A DNA stretch of 64,000 nt. Origin: Anaeramoeba flamelloides. Taxonomy: Eukaryota > Metamonada > Anaeramoebidae. The stretch spans positions 8,499,001-8,563,000 of the forward strand of contig JANTQA010000070.1 in assembly GCA_027625915.1 (NCBI GenBank), in the 5' to 3' direction. Within the stretch, counting starts at the first letter, position 1; the number at the start of each line of letters is the position of its first letter. The translations under genes and the position numbers were made by a program. This document shows positions 35,767 through 48,042 of this stretch, piece after piece. Under the pieces are notes generated by a model, which made no database searches, was not told where the DNA came from, and worked only from the letters and a program-made list of their open reading frames with translations.

Positions 35767-37370
35767 TGTATGACGATTCCGTTGATGTAATGAAACGCGT
35801 TTGCGCACACGTGAACGACGTGTAAAAATCTTTTCACTGATATTTATATATATATATATATATATATAATTTTTGTTTATATGAAAAAGAAAAGATAAAT
35901 CCCATATGTTCGGACCTCCCATATTAAAGATTTTTCCCAAATTTGTATTTATTAAGTATTTTTTACTCTTTTAGTATATCCCAAAAGCTCTTCATCCTTG
36001 AAATCAAAAAACAATAAATAACATACAAAAATAATTAAAATAACCGAAACAATAATTTATTGTTTATTTTTATTTTTAGCCTGTTAATAAAAAAGAAAAC
36101 ATTGAAATTTTTTTATTAAAAATTTATTTTAATGTTATTAAATCCTTTTTAAATAGAAAATTTGATGATCGATCACAAAAAAAATAAAAGTATATAAAAA
36201 AAGAAAATTAATAAAATACCAATGATTTTAATATTAAATTTGTCAGACACTCTAATTTATAGCTCCTCTCACATGGATTGATGGTTCTAATTATATCTTT
36301 GCTTTTTCACCAATTTCCATCGTTCATGTTAAATTAAATAAATATTATAATCAACATGTAAATTTAAAAAAGAAAAAATATAACAATTCTTAAAAATACT
36401 TTAAAAACTGAAAGAGCTTATTACTTATGTTAGAACATTCTTTGATTATTACCCACCAATTAAGCAAATAAATATTTTATTTAAAATGCAGAAAGTCGCA
36501 ATTTTCGACAAAAAGGTAACAAAAGTATTGTTTGAAAAAATTTTTGTAAAAAAATAAATAATTAATAATGAAATTAATTTTTTCTAACTATCATCAATAT
36601 AGTAATTCCTAAGGAAATTATTGTTTAGAAATGAGAAATCTGTTTATGAATCAAAAAAATTAGGTTTTAAAATAGTATTATAGTATCAAAAAAAAAATAT
36701 ATTATTGACTTTCTCAAAAGTTGTAGTAGAATTCAAATAATGAAAAAAATTAATGATCACATTTTTCCAAATTAACAATTGTGAAAAAAAATTTTTTTAT
36801 GATAATAATTGTTAATTTTTTTTTGTGATCAATTAAAAATATTATAAGGGGGGTGGTATAATCATCATGTAAAAAAATTGGGTCAGTTAATCTAATTTTT
36901 AATCTTTATAAAAGTGAAATTTTGACTACTTTTCTTGTTAACATTGTAAATTTAAAAAAAAAAACAATTCTTTTACTCAGTGGTTAAAATTTTCAAGATT
37001 TTTAAACTAAAAACATACTTTGTGTTGTATTGAAATTTAAAAAAAGAAAAGAAAATAAAACTTTTTTTTATCGTTTTAAAACCAAAAACCCTACTTTAGT
37101 GGAAAAAAAGAGATTTCCTACTTTCCTAACTCGGAAAGGCAATTTTGACTAACATGTATTGTATTTTTTTTTTTCCGTTATTTTTAAGTTTTTTCGTTTT
37201 GCGTTTTTTCATATCCCAGAAACGAAAAGTGTGATTTCAAAAGTATTCGAGGACTTTTTCAAAAAACAAAAAACGAAAACAACGATTGAAACAAAAAAAC
37301 ATGTAAAAAAGTCGAAAAAACGCGATTTTTAAAATCTTTCACGCTTTTCAAACGAAAATACATATTACCT

Positions 37371-37376
<6 letters not shown>
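35746..37376. repeat. tandem 1.65-kb repeat, unit 2
   Basis: Same layout as unit 1. The core lies at 35790 (ATGAAACGCGTTTGCGCACA) and is spaced 1666 bases from core 1 and 1634 from core 3. The closing block at about 37185-37376 is nearly identical to that of unit 1, while the interior is clearly diverged. Confidence 0.75.
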
Positions 37377-37407
<31 letters not shown>

Positions 37408-37474
37408 CGATTCCGTTGATGTAATGAAACGCGTTTGCACACACGTGAACGACGTGTAAAAATCTTTCCACTGA

Positions 37475-37517
<43 letters not shown>

Positions 37518-37520
37518 CTT
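37377..37520. repeat. third core of the tandem repeat, truncated unit
   Basis: (TA)n, core ATGAAACGCGTTTGCACACA at 37424, then ACTGATATTTATATA and a second (TA)n. After this the sequence no longer follows the repeat. Confidence 0.75.
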
Positions 37521-37637
37521 GATCCCCCTTTTCCCTCACACTATTTTTTTTTAGTTTTTATATTTTTTCTTTAACTCCCCAAACAAATAAAAAAAACAAA
37601 TCTAAATAAATTAAATAAATTTTTTAAATATTATGGC

Positions 37638-39234
37638 GACTCATAAACTAAAAATATATTATGAACATGATCGAATGTTCAAAGTTTTACTACTGCTGAA
37701 TAAATTAAAAATTTAAGATTTTTTTTTTTTTTTTTTTTCAAAATAAGATAGTATGGAAATATAATTTGATATTATTAATTGCATTTTATAAAAAAAGTTT
37801 AAATAAGTTCTATGACTGTTGTGAAAAAAATTGGGACCTATCAAAATAAGTTAGGAACATTTTTTTTTTTTGAAAAATAAAAAATTCAATGAAACACCTA
37901 TATAAAAATGATCAAATTCTATGTATATTTTTGAAGTAAATAAGAATACAAATGGGAACTAATACATTTTAATACATATAAAATGTAACTTGTGCTTTTT
38001 TCTTTTCAATTTCAAGGGTATAATTCAAGTAGAATGTCTTAAAAATTTGAAAGTTTTTTTAAAAACTCAATCTTAACTGAACTGATAAATTAATAATTAT
38101 CATTATTTTTTATCTTTACAATTATAAAATTTATTTTAGAAATGAATACAATTCATTTTCAAAAAGTGAGTGCTTTTTTTTTTCCTGAAATTATTCGAAT
38201 TAACTTTTTTTAAAGTTGTCAGTTTAAATAAAGTGAAAATTATTATTAAAAAAAAATGCTTTAAAACAAACCCGGCCATCTAAATAATATTTAAATACAA
38301 ACACATAACTTTATTAAAACAGAAACCTCAATATTTTTTTAAAAGACTGATTTCCTCATTTATTAAAATAGAAAACTTTAAACAAGTTTTAATTTTGAAT
38401 ACAATTTTCTTATTTTTTTTAAAAAAAGATAAAAGTTCTAAAAAAGTCCTCAAAATTTTCTAAAAGTAGAATTTAGGAATAGCTATTCCAATTTTATTTC
38501 TATATAATTAGGAATAACATCATTAATTTTACACTTTAATTCTATTTTTTCAAAAAGTGATTTTTCAGTAAGATTTACAATTAAAAATTGCAAATTACAA
38601 AAATGATTATTTTCAGAATTAGTTTATCTTAATATAATAAAGTATTTCTCAAATACTCACAAAATAATTTAGTATAGATATTAATCAATTTTTCTTAAAG
38701 ATGGAATTTTCTGTAATCTAAATTGAACAAAAAAAGCACTTTTTATTCATTTTTCCACTTTTAATGAATTTAAAAAAATAGTATATGATTTGTAAATAAT
38801 TAAACTGTAAGGATCTTAATGAAATTGAAGTTAAGAAAATCTTAGATACTATGTTATATTTTATATGTATTAACATGTATTAGTTCCCATTTGTATTCTT
38901 ATTAACTTTTAAAAATATACATAGAATTTGATAATTTTTATAAAGGTTGTAAATTAAATTTTTTATTTTTCAAAAAAAAAAAATTTCATCTTTTTTTCAT
39001 AGGACCCGATAATTGTTTCACAACAGTGATAGAACTTATGTAACCTTTTTTTTTCATAAAAGTTATTCTAAAACATTCTACTTTTCTCATTGTTTAATCA
39101 ATTTCATTGTTATTCATTCCAGTAATCCTTATGAAAATAAAAAAAAAAAAAAAATCTTAAATTTTCTTTTATTAAACAGTAGTAAAACTTTGAACATTTG
39201 ATCATGTTCAGAATATATTTATAATTTATGAGTC
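37638..39234. mobile_element. foldback element with about 380-bp inverted arms
   Basis: The left arm starts GACTCATAAACT and contains TGAACATGATCGAATGTTCA, AAGTTTTACTACTG and AATACAAATGGGAACTAATA. The right arm carries the reverse complements in the opposite order and ends ATTTATGAGTC at 39234. The arms reach inward to about 38000 and 38860, with about 850 bp of unrelated AT-rich DNA between. No transposase frame is present. Family unknown. Confidence 0.75.
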
Positions 39235-39378
39235 ATCAAAATATTTAAAAATTATGATTTATTTTAATGTATTGCTTTTCATAATTATGGATTTTGAATA
39301 ATCCTTTTTTTAATGAAAGGTGGGGAATTTAAATAAAATTTATTGAGTCTTGTTAACGACACAAAAAAGAAAATGTCT

Positions 39379-40344
39379 TTATTTTCTGCGTTTTTTCCCC
39401 TTTTTCTTGCCCTTGCCCTTATTTCTCCCCCTTGCCCTTCCTCTTCCCTTTCCGCCCCCACCACCTTTACCTTTCCCCTTTTGATTTTTACCTTTTTTGT
39501 TTGGTTGGGATTTTGATCTCTTTTCCATTATTTTATGCATTTGCTGTCGATATTCATGAAATTTTTCACAAATTTTGAAGAGTAGTTGTCTTTCTATGAC
39601 GTTGTTTTTTTTTTTGTGAATAAAGTGGGTCAAGAAACACAAGGAAAATCAAAAAGAAATAAAAAAAAAAGAAAAAAAAATGTTAGCTACAAAGGCACAA
39701 AAAAACATAAAAAAAAAAGCAAATTAATGACTAAGAAAACAAATTTTTAGTATGGAAAATTTTCGTTAAAAAACGGTTGTTCGAAACCCTTTTGTTTCTT
39801 CGTTTTTTGTTTTTTGTTTTTTGTTTTTTGTTTTTTATTTTTTTTGTTTTTTGTTTTTTTTTCTCGAACAAAAGAAAAAATCTTAAAAAGGTTGCAGCTT
39901 TTTTTTTTTATTTTTTTTAATCATTTTTTTTTATTCAGAATTAAATGTGTTTGGCTTTTTTGCTCTTTTGTTTTGTGTTCTTTGTTCGATTCACCTTTTT
40001 GTTTGTGGGATTTTAAAACTAAATTAGAAAAAAAATTAATCCTTACTATTTGGTATTTCTTCCTTTAATGGTAAATTTGTTTTTTGGTTGTAAATCCTTA
40101 CTTTGATCCTGCCACGTCTTTGGGTGTCTCTTGAATATCCCTTTGTTGCTTGGAGTTCGAATGGTAAACCAAGCATATTAATAACACCTGCTATTTCTTG
40201 TGGCTTTGGGTTTGAAATAGCCTTTGATTTCCCTATTTTTCTTCCAAATTTGATCGATGTATTCCGATCGATATATGAGGGATAAATAATAACAGTTGGT
40301 TTTCTTGGTTCTTTTTTAATTTCTACTTCGTTAGATGAACTCAT
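39379..40344 (-). CDS. SRP19: signal recognition particle 19 kDa protein, two exons
   Basis: SRP19 binds helices 6 and 8 of SRP RNA and lets SRP54 assemble, mostly in the nucleolus and cytosol. Exon 1 (40344-40047) starts MSSSNEVEIKK and carries IIYPSYIDRNTSIKFGRKIG (family: IYPAYLNxxKTxxEGRRI), then KAISNPKPQEI and GYSRDTQRRGRIKVRIY (family: YSRxxxxRGRVRV). At its end AAATA is followed by GTAAGG, a strong donor. A branch-like GCTAAC and a T-rich tract precede the first AG, at 39595-39594. Exon 2 (39593-39379) joins in phase and reads RQLLFKICEKFHEYRQQ, the expected C-terminal helix, then a Lys/Gly-rich tail as in animal SRP19. The total is 170 residues with a 453-base intron. Reading exon 1 to its own TAA would cut off the helix, so the spliced form is preferred. 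Confidence 0.9.
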
Positions 40345-41555
40345 TTTTTTTTTTGGTTCTGTTTGTTTAGTTGGGTTTTGTTTGGTTTTTGAAAAAAAGA
40401 TAAATTAAAATAAAAAAAAAGAAAAAATGTTGAAAACTCAAACATGATTAGACTGACATTTGTTCCATTTTATTTTAACAATTCCTAAGCAACAAGAATC
40501 TAGTTTTTCAATTAGTCTGAATTTTAATACTTTAAATACAGTGTTAAAAGAATCGCAACTCTTATTAATTTTTAGTTTTTTTCTCATAATTAAATCAATA
40601 TTTATTTCTACAAGAACCCTTTTAAACCCAAATTAAACTTCATTTATCAACTTTAGAGGAATGATTTTTTCATTCTTAAAAGAATTCCTTTCACTTTTAT
40701 ATTTCCCCTCAAAATATCAGATCTTTTTAAGGACTACGTTTGAAATTCAACAAATTGTCTCAGCCTTAACACAATAGGTTCCAGTCCCATTAAAAATCTA
40801 AAGGAATGATCTTAGAAAATATTCTCTAATTTGGATCTAAAAATCATTTTATGCCATTTTTTAAATGAAAACTGGAAAAGAAAATTGAAATTTTGAGATA
40901 CCTGAACTCGAACACCCTGTTAAGGATCATGAAAAAGAAAAATAACAATAATCAGGATATTCTAAATTTAAAAAAACTTCTCGATCTATAGCACGAACTT
41001 CCCAAAAGATCACATTTTCAATTATATTTGAAGATTGAGTTATGTTGCTTTGTTATATTGTCAGCATAAAAAACCATACCAGTTCCTACCCAATAGCGAA
41101 ATATTTTAAGACATAAAAATTAGTTGTCTATTATAAGATTCAATTTCTATCATAAGATAACAATTTAAACTTCTCTTACTTTATTTGAGAGTTATTTTTT
41201 TTGTATACCAAAAATACAAAAATTAAATTTTCTCATGAATTGAAATCAAAGAAACCATAGAAATCTTGAAAGTATTTTTCGATCTTTGTTTTTAAATAGT
41301 AAAAAGATGAGATTTTGACAATTTTGTAAATGGAAGATCAATGTTATGCAAGTATTTGAATGAATTTTGTTTGTCAATTTCCAAAACCAAAAAATATATA
41401 ACTTATTTGTAAAATTAGATTATAAATTTCACAGTTTATGATGAACTTTAATAACTCTTTTATACTTTGTAGTGCAAAATAAAATCTTATAATAGAAAAT
41501 CGATTTCTAGGTCTTAGAAATTTTTATAGTAATACTGGCACTGTTGTATAAATTA
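40345..41555. other. gene-free stretch upstream of SRP19
   Basis: It holds the presumed SRP19 promoter and AT-rich DNA. I see no recognisable gene or repeat. Confidence 0.45.
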
Positions 41556-41811
41556 TTAGAAAGCGGTAACGATTTTGTCTTTTTTTTTTTTTATTTGTTT
41601 CTTTTTATTTTTCATTGAATTAAAATTCCCCAGTATGACTAAGAGGAAAGTTTCCCCTTTAATTATTTGTGGAGCTACATAATCTATGCCTAACGTACTT
41701 GACATTTCTTTTGGTATTTTTTTGTTTGGATTATTTCTATCAAAACACAATTTATTGTATAAAAATAAATTGGGTTGAGGTTGTGTGAGAAAATTTTCGA
41801 AGATTTTTTTC
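41556..41811 (-). other. possible terminal exon of an unknown gene
   Basis: On the minus strand CTGACTAAT, a pyrimidine-rich stretch and TTTTCAG form a good branch and acceptor. The frame then stays open for 85 codons to a TAA, reading IFENFLTQPQPNLFLYNKLC, then EMSSTLGIDYVAPQIIKGET and a Lys-rich end. STLGIDYVAPQIIKG resembles the activation-segment end of protein kinases (GTxxYxAPEIIKG) but has Gln for the invariant Glu and no typical continuation, so I do not call it a kinase. Confidence 0.35.
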
Positions 41812-42268
41812 CTGAAAAGATCTTTTGAAAAATTAAATTTGTTGAGAATTAGTCAGTTTTTTTTTAATTTCAAAAAATAATATTATGTCAGTGGAGAAAA
41901 AAATGATCTTTCAATTTTTGGAAATGTGAATTTTAGTGGATTTAAAATGAAACCAAACCAATACAATTAATGAAGACACTAGTCAAAAAATGTCATAATT
42001 GTGAAATAACAAAACCTTTTTCTTCCAAAAAAAAAATCACTTTTCTCCTTTTTGACCTTCTCGGTCATTTTTTAAAACATTCTCAGCTTAACACAGAAAT
42101 CAAAAAATAAAAAACATTAAAAATCAACAATGTACAAGCGTTTTAAATTAGGGCATATAAGGTAATTGTTTCAAAAAGTCGATTTTTACCAAACTTCCAC
42201 AAATTTTTTTTCAGTCCTCGTATCAAAAAAAGAAAAAAAATTGTTATTTTTTCCTTCTTGGATCTCAC

Positions 42269-42632
42269 TGAATAAAAATTTATAAGATTTTCCAACCCAC
42301 CAAATCCCGATAAGAGTACATAATACTTTGAATTTACATTACAAAAATAGTTGTTAAGTTTGATATTTAACGAATCAAATACAGCAAGTTCCAATTTTAA
42401 GGCACAAACTGCTGCGGAATTTAAGGCACAAAAAAAATCCCAAATTATGGCACAAAATTAAGATTCTAGTAAAATAAATTGTAAAAAAATAATTCCAAAT
42501 CTTGTGCCTTAATTTGAGATTTTTCTGTGCCTTTAATTTCGTTCGAATTTTGTGTCTTAAAAGTGGAACTGACTGTAAAAAAATAGTAAATTTTTCAAAA
42601 ATTTTATTTTGAGTATGTAATATGAATAATTT
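42269..42632 (-). other. possible exon interrupted by a MITE
   Basis: The minus strand shows TTATCAG (acceptor) at 42639-42633, then 19 open codons (KLFILHTQNKIFEKFTIFL) up to the TA where a MITE begins. On the far side of the MITE the same frame continues for 37 codons (FDSLNIKLNNYFCNVNSKYY, then VLLSGFGGLENLINFYS) to a GTGAGA donor at 42268. Removing the MITE and one TA gives one continuous frame. It does not join in phase to the exon at 41811, so either another exon lies between or the gene is decayed. Family not recognised. Confidence 0.35.
42382..42575. mobile_element. palindromic Tc1/mariner-type MITE (family TTAAGGCACAAA), copy 1
   Basis: 194 bp, flanked by TA on both sides. The left end is CAGCAAGTTCCAATTTTAAG; the right end reads inward as CAGTCAGTTCCACTTTTAAG. 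Each arm repeats the word AAGGCACAAA, so nearly the whole element folds on itself. No coding capacity. Confidence 0.85.
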
Positions 42633-42732
42633 CTGATAATTTGTATGAACAACAAAAAAAATTGAAATTTTGAATCTTTTTTTTTTTAAATACCAGAAAA
42701 ATAAACCAACTTTTGAATCTCTGAAGAACTAA

Positions 42733-44302
42733 AAAAAAAAAAAAAGGGGGGGGGGGGGGATATTTATTTTATTCCTAAATATTTATTAAATTTCTTAAAA
42801 TTTAAAAGATTAGGCAATATTCTTTTCCCAATATTAGGAGTATAAAGAACTAATAATTAGTGTATAAATCAATTATTTAAAAATATCTATAATTTACACT
42901 GTTTAAAATATTAATACGAATTCTATTTTTTATACTTGTAAATCTTCGAAAAATTAATAAATAATTGTAAAATTTATTTATAATTTAATCTCCATGTGTT
43001 TAATAACTGTTTAAAAAAATTAAGATTGGGCTATTAATTATTGATTAGAAATAATCAAATTCAAAAGTATTTCTTTAAATTGGAAGTTGTATTCTCCTAT
43101 CCCTGAAATTTTAAAAAAGTGTTTTGGGGGAATTTTTAACTTATCTAGTTTGGTAATTTTTCTCATATTTTTTTATTCAACAAAAAGAAAAAATTGATTT
43201 GAACCGTTCGTTGAATCAAGAAATCTAATTTTTTAAAGTTGATAATAATTCATTATATTTTTTTTTTATAATTAAGTGGATTTTTTAAAACTGGGCAATT
43301 AAAAAACTTAGTGGTTTTATTTTTAAAGTGTGTTTTAGTACACTTACTCAAAATAATAGGATTTCTTTCTTCTTCAAAGAAAATAATTGTTTTTTAAATA
43401 ATCCAGAAATTTGTTGAATTTTTTGAAGTTTTCAATAATCATATATATGGATCAAACTTTAAAAAAAAAATAATTCATCAGAAAAATGGCTTTCATAATA
43501 AGTCTGTGTATGTAGTACTCAAATTTTTACTTCATTTTTCAATTTCAAGATGAGGTAAAATTTTTTTGAATTTTCTATTGAATTTACTAGAAGATTTTTT
43601 TTAGTTTACTAGTACCTTAATTTATTTAATAAGATTTTGTTTTTTTAAAATATTCACCATAGGTTCGCAAATAATTTTGAAGTGAAATTTATTCATCTTT
43701 AATTAGTTTGACATTGACTAGATTCAAATAAAAGATTATTTTAGGCAATGTCCTTTGTGTAGATAGGTTATCCAAACTCCAATTTTGAATTATCAAAGAA
43801 AATTATTAAAAATTTTGTTGTAAGTGATTAGATCGCCAAATTCACCTCTTTCATCTGATATTCAGCAATTTGAGAAAAAAGTTTCAAAAGATTCGACACA
43901 AAGTTTTCATTTCAAGCTTTTAAAACGAAAAAAGTGCACCACTTTTTGAAAATGACTTTTAATGAGAATTAACCTTTAAAAAAAAAAACAATAACCAAAA
44001 AAAAAAAATTTGATAAATTTTCATTTTTTTTTAAATTATTTATTAATTTAAAAAAATTCTATGAGATTTTATTATATTCATATTTTTATTAAAAACAGCG
44101 ATTTATATTAGAAATATTTGATTTAAATCATTGCGCTGCTTCGAATAATATTCGTGTCTAGGTTTTATTCACAAAGTATTTGTTGAACATAAACCATATA
44201 TCGAAAAATAATCTTACTAGTGAAAGTGTTCTGCGTTTCTATAAAGCTATTTATAAAAATCTCAGCACACACAAACAAATGGTAAATTTGAATTGGTTTG
44301 AT
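42733..44302. other. AT-rich stretch with an A-G homopolymer junction
   Basis: At 42733-42760 a run of A passes directly into a run of about 13 G, an unusual G run for this DNA. The rest is AT-rich without a gene. Confidence 0.5.
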
Positions 44303-45001
44303 TTAATTCGATTCGTCTTGTTTGATCACAGAGTCAATTAAATCAGAAATGTCATTCAGTGTATTGATGGCTTCAAATTCGATTTTGATGTCTTCGTTGT
44401 TCCGAACTAACTTTTTAATTAATTCTATTTTGGTTTGGATTTGATCGTAGATTTTGTCCTGTATTTGTTTATTCTTGTTGCTAAAATCTAAATTGTTCTC
44501 CTTTGGTTGGAGTTTGTACAGGGTGGTTTTTGTTTTGGGTTTTACTAATTTGACGAGCTTGTTCTTCTTTTTATTTGGATTTTTATACTTCGGCTTGAGC
44601 TTCTTCTGGTGCTTCTTGCTGCCGAATTTATTTAGGTAATATTTTTGGACTTGGTTCTCGATCCCTTTACTCCTCATTCGTTGATAAATCATTTGCTTGT
44701 CTGTGGCTAAGAGTTGTTGGTAATTGATCGAGACATGGTAAGTATACATTCTCTTAATTTTGCGCTTTCTTCTCAGTTTTTTTTTTTTTTTTCTTTTTTG
44801 GGTTTTTGGTTTCCCAAAACTGCAACTATGATGAAGCGGATAGCGTAGATCCATTCGGTTTGAAAACGTTGAGAGCCTTGTAAAAAAAGGTTCTTCTAAT
44901 TGTGTGTTGAGTGCTTTTTGATTATTTGCATTTTCATTTTTTTGGTGTTGCTTGTTTCTCATGTACTGTCCAATTTGAATTGTGTTTAAACACAAACTCA
45001 T
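44303..45001 (-). CDS. unknown basic protein, 232 residues
   Basis: A single open frame from ATG to TAA. It is less AT-rich than its flanks and shows ordinary mixed amino acid use, which supports a real gene. Residues about 65-86 are strongly basic (KTQKRKKKKKLRRKRKIKRM), a likely nuclear localisation or RNA-binding stretch. Further Lys-rich segments follow (about 125-165). The C-terminal 70 residues (IYDQIQTKIELIKKLVRNNE, then DIKIEFEAINTLNDISDLID) look helical, possibly a short coiled coil. No membrane span, signal peptide or known domain was recognised. The basic residues suggest a nuclear or ribosome-assembly role, but this is only inference. Confidence 0.7.
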   Translation of the reverse strand: MSLCLNTIQIGQYMRNKQHQKNENANNQKALNTQLEEPFFTRLSTFSNRMDLRYPLHHSCSFGKPKTQKRKKKKKLRRKRKIKRMYTYHVSINYQQLLATDKQMIYQRMRSKGIENQVQKYYLNKFGSKKHQKKLKPKYKNPNKKKNKLVKLVKPKTKTTLYKLQPKENNLDFSNKNKQIQDKIYDQIQTKIELIKKLVRNNEDIKIEFEAINTLNDISDLIDSVIKQDESN

Positions 45002-48000
45002 TTTCGATTCGAGAAATAAAAATAAAATAAAAAAAATTTTATTTTGTGTTTTTTTGAAAGTAATTTGTAAAAAATGAAAAGAATAATTTTAATTTTTTTT
45101 TAAAAAAATTGAAAGAGGAGCCATTTGAAAAAAATTCTCGGTTTATGGGCTTATCAGTTTTGTTTTGTTTTGCTTTTTATTTTTTCGTTTTAAAAATATT
45201 AATTTGGAATCTTCAAAATGAAAAATCTGATTACATTTTAATTGCATTTCTGACAAAAAGTTAAAATACAGTTCAGAAATAGGTTTTGCAAGTGCTCTGT
45301 AGTTGTTGGGTTCCGAATTTGGAAAACCTTTCAGCTTGATTTTTTAAAGAGAATTTTAAAGGTATTGTTGGAACAATGTTTTTTACTTGCTTTTTTTTGT
45401 TTATCCTTTTCTTTTTTTGAAAGTATTTTTCAAATAATTAAAATAGATAATTAAAAATTATTTGTCCTTTTACAAAATAATGTTACTTTCATCATTGATT
45501 TATAATGTACCCAAGCTGCTTTAATTGTTTTGTGTAATTAAATAGTTATTTGTCATTTTCATTTAAGCAATTAGTAAAATAAAAAAAATCGTCTAGTAAA
45601 TCCAAGAGAAAATTCAAAAATTTTAACTCTTCTAGAAATTGAAAAATGAAGTAAAAATCTGACAAATTCAAGAACCAACACATTTTAAATCAATTTTGCA
45701 GAAATTGATTATTGGTTTTTCAAAGTTTGATCCATTTTTATCTACATTACTGAAAAGTTTGCAAATTGGACATATTTTCAAATTTTTCCAAAAACAATTA
45801 TTTTCTTTGGAAGAAGAAAGAAATCTTATTATCCATGTAAAGGATGTGTACAAATAATTCTTAAAAAATAAAACCAACTAAGTTATAAAAGAACTGGATT
45901 TAAAAAATCAACTTTATTTCCACAAAAAATTACAATTAATTATTTTAGACTTTAAAAAAAAATAGAACGTTTTTCTGCAAAGAAAAGTTCGAATCAATTT
46001 TTTCAATTTTTTGTTGTGTATAAAAAAAGCTGAGCAAAATAACCATAACAATCAAATTAATAATTCTCCCAAAATACTTTGTTTAAAACCTTGGAAAATT
46101 TCCGTTTTAACTTAAAAGAAATACTTTTGAATTTGATTATTTTGAATCAATAATTAATAACCCAATTTTAGATCTTTCAGTGAGTTAGAAATAAGGTGTG
46201 AGCTTCAATCTATCAATAGATTTTAATTATTCTTTCGCAAATTTTTAACTGATTTTGAAATAAATACACTAATTCAAATTAAAAATTCTATTAAAAACAA
46301 ATAATAGATATTATCAAATAACCGATTTTAACACGAACATTACATTGTTTATACTCATAGTATTAGAAAAGAATCTTACCTAATCTTATTAAATTTCAAG
46401 AAAATTTAATAAATATTTGTGAATAAAATAAATATCCAATTTTTTTGAGAACTTCAAGTAATCAATGATATGGTTTATTTTTCTGGTATTTTTAAATTAA
46501 GGTTAAATTTTCAATTTTATTAGCTTTTAATAAATTCCTCATCGAATCCCCAAAAGTGAGGCTTTGTTCAAAATATCAATATTTGGTAACTTTTTTATTT
46601 TTTGATCAGTTCCAACAACCCAAAAATTGAAATAAAAAAAGATTAAATCTTTTTACTAAAAATTAATTGGGAAAAAGAAACTCTTTTAAAAATGATAGCT
46701 CATCACACTGGAGTTGATAAATGAAGTTTGTTTGTAGGACTTAATAGTATCCTTGTGAAAATAAATACTCTATTATTTATGAGAAATAAAATAAATATGA
46801 TTTACTATTCCCTTAAAGGTACTGTAGTCAAAATAAAACGTGCAAAAAAATTTAATGAGTGTTTTAAAATAAAAAGCGTGTTTTTTTGTTATAGCTGACC
46901 TATACATCAACCAATCAAAGAAACGAATAATAAATCCTAAAAAAATATGGTATTGGTTTCAAAAGTTTCTATTATTTAAAAAGAAATTCTAAAAATGAAG
47001 GATCAAATGGCAAAATTTATCTGAAAAAATAGAGAAAAATTTTCAGAAAATTTCTATCATCAAAAAAAACGAAAAATTTCAAAAAAATTGAGAATATTAT
47101 TGAAAATTTTCAACTATTTGCATGAATAATTTCAATTTTACTCAAAATAACCAGACCTTTACTTTCAAAATTGATTTGAACTTAAGTATACTATTTGGTA
47201 GTAGATTGTATGTTGCCTTGGTACAAGAATAAAAAAAACAGGGATAATATTTCGAAACACGGATTATAGTCTTTTGGCACGCATTATTTTGATCACTGTA
47301 TATCACTAATCAGAAAATTGAAAAACAAAAAAATATTAAAGGAACACAAGAAACACAGTTCCTTACTTAGATTTTAATATTTTTTAAATTTATAACCTAA
47401 TCTTCTGTATATTTTTTATTTTTTTCAACCAATTTCCAAAAAAAAAAAAAGAATAAGAATTTTTTTTATTTTTTTGTAAAATAACTTTTTTTCTCTTAAA
47501 AATTAGAGCTTTATTGGAATAAAAAACCCATTTGAAGTTTAATTTGAAAGGATTTATTCACTACACTTTCTTTATTTGCGATTTATAAAAATTTTAAATT
47601 TGAAAATAAAAAGAAATATTTTTTCAGCTCGAAATCATATGGGTTTACAAAATAAATATTTTGATAAATTTATCAACTTTCCAGAGTACAAATTACCTTT
47701 TCTAAAAAATCAAATGGTAACCCAATCAAAAAATACTTTTATAAAAAAATATTCAAATTCAAGTTGATAATAATTATTAAATAAAAATTACTCAAAACAT
47801 CGAGTGGAAAAACAACCTTTTTTTTTTTTTTTTTAGTGAATGTGTGTTTTTCAATGCTATCATTAAACATTTTGGAAAACTTAAGGTAATAAAGAAAAAA
47901 TGAAAATAAAAAAATAGAAAATAAAAAATTCCTAAAATAGTAAAAAAATATACAAATTCGGGTCCTAGTGCCCCACTTTTGGGAGTCGTGGAATACCAAT

Positions 48001-48042
48001 TTATTAATCAAAGTTTGTGGAATCTTATTATTAATAATCTTT
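45002..48042. other. AT-rich gene-free stretch
   Basis: Short frames on both strands show no family resemblance. I see no RNA gene or clear repeat unit. Confidence 0.45.

Noticed and set aside
41556-41811. Protein kinase activation segment
   Set aside because: The APE Glu is Gln, there is no DFG or catalytic loop nearby, and the continuation does not match kinases.
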